Positions 25,226 through 25,379 of a stretch of DNA of 25,379 bases are shown one piece after another (position 1 is the first letter of the stretch; the number at the start of each line of letters is the position of its first letter). Where the stretch lies: positions 1 to 25,379 of the IMG/VR virus record IMGVR_UViG_3300044716_000444. The stretch is one strand, 5' to 3'. The DNA is from a virus. Position numbers and translations under genes: made by a program. The notes beneath the pieces are model-generated. The model saw nothing but the letters and a program-made list of their open reading frames with translations. It searched no databases and was not told where the DNA came from.

Positions 25226-25379
25226 TCTTTCTGCCACGGTGGGTTATCGTCCTCACCAACAAATCCTGAGCGGATTACTTTTTGGACTTTAGGACACCTA
25301 GAACACTTACGGACACCACGCTGCTCACCCCATGACACGAACAAGATATGGGGACCGACTATTTTGACCGGCCCCTTCT
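25222..25379 (-). CDS. Partial gene at the right edge, CxxC protein
   Basis: The last ~52 codons of a gene whose start lies outside the window. The visible C-terminus includes GPHILFVSWGEQRGVRKCSR then CPKVQKVIRSGFVGEDDNPP and WQKE-stop. CSRC gives one potential zinc-binding Cys pair. A second pair may lie further upstream. The stop overlaps the next start (ATGA), which fixes the frame. The identity is unknown. Confidence 0.65.
   Translation of the reverse strand, partial: KGPVKIVGPHILFVSWGEQRGVRKCSRCPKVQKVIRSGFVGEDDNPPWQKE

Noticed and set aside
1-25379. CRISPR arrays, insertion sequences or integrase/attachment sites
   Set aside because: No regularly spaced repeats, transposase, integrase or flanking direct repeats were seen. 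The recurrent short motifs are too short and irregular for CRISPR.

Overview
The window looks like part of a large, lytic, tailed-phage genome. Every protein-coding gene and RNA gene I can support reads on the minus strand, so transcription runs from 25379 towards 1. The genes are short and packed, and many are joined by ATGA, TAATG or TAGTG stop/start overlaps. Recognisable phage hallmarks are an rIIA-rIIB pair, a DnaE-type replicative DNA polymerase, a tRNA cluster, a phage-encoded tmRNA and an HNH endonuclease. The host cannot be fixed from the sequence. One protein carries a textbook twin-arginine (Tat) signal peptide, which points to a bacterial host with Tat export.

Region 1 (1-11.8 kb) is a replication and accessory block. 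The polymerase is split into two separate genes. The N-terminal piece (degenerate PHP domain plus the GRGSSAG part of the palm) is at 10323-11306. The C-terminal piece (catalytic PDIDVDF, fingers, OB fold) is at 384-2729. About 7.6 kb of small genes lie between them and no intein sequence is visible. The intervening genes include a C39/papain-like protein, a HAD phosphatase, an HD hydrolase, an MNT-type nucleotidyltransferase-like protein, a HExxH metallopeptidase, a YgiT-type zinc-finger protein and many orphans. A PD-(D/E)xK nuclease lies just upstream of the polymerase N-piece.

Region 2 (11.8-17.5 kb) holds a PcfJ-like gene, a strong intrinsic terminator, rIIB and rIIA behind a near-consensus sigma70-type promoter, and an orphan-macro-VWA group headed by tRNA-Arg. 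The second group has an exact-consensus promoter (TTGACA, 17 bp, TATAAT) whose spacer is a perfect palindrome. The rIIA promoter spacer is also an inverted repeat, which suggests repressor control of both units.

Region 3 (17.5-24 kb) is RNA-rich. It contains tRNAs for Arg, Leu, Trp, Tyr, Gly, Ser, Asp and Asn, none with an encoded CCA. It also contains a complete tmRNA (tag AKSFAVAA, G3-U70 pair, PK1 and PK2 pseudoknots). Several densely structured non-coding stretches are present. The largest is about 715 nt without a plausible gene, between tRNA-Asn and tRNA-Asp, with a pseudoknot, long helices and GNRA tetraloops. It resembles the GOLLD/ROOL class of large ornate phage RNAs. Scattered protein genes include a Tat-exported protein, a SpoT/MESH1-like HD hydrolase and the HNH protein.

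Region 4 (24-25.4 kb) holds a small secreted repeat protein, three orphans (one with a membrane anchor plus coiled coil) and a partial gene at the right edge.

Two short motifs recur across the window. One is CRGTAAAA(GAGA), with about 17 copies on both strands and all in the first 18 kb. The other is the unusually stable mini-hairpin GCGAAGC, which often sits directly in front of start codons.
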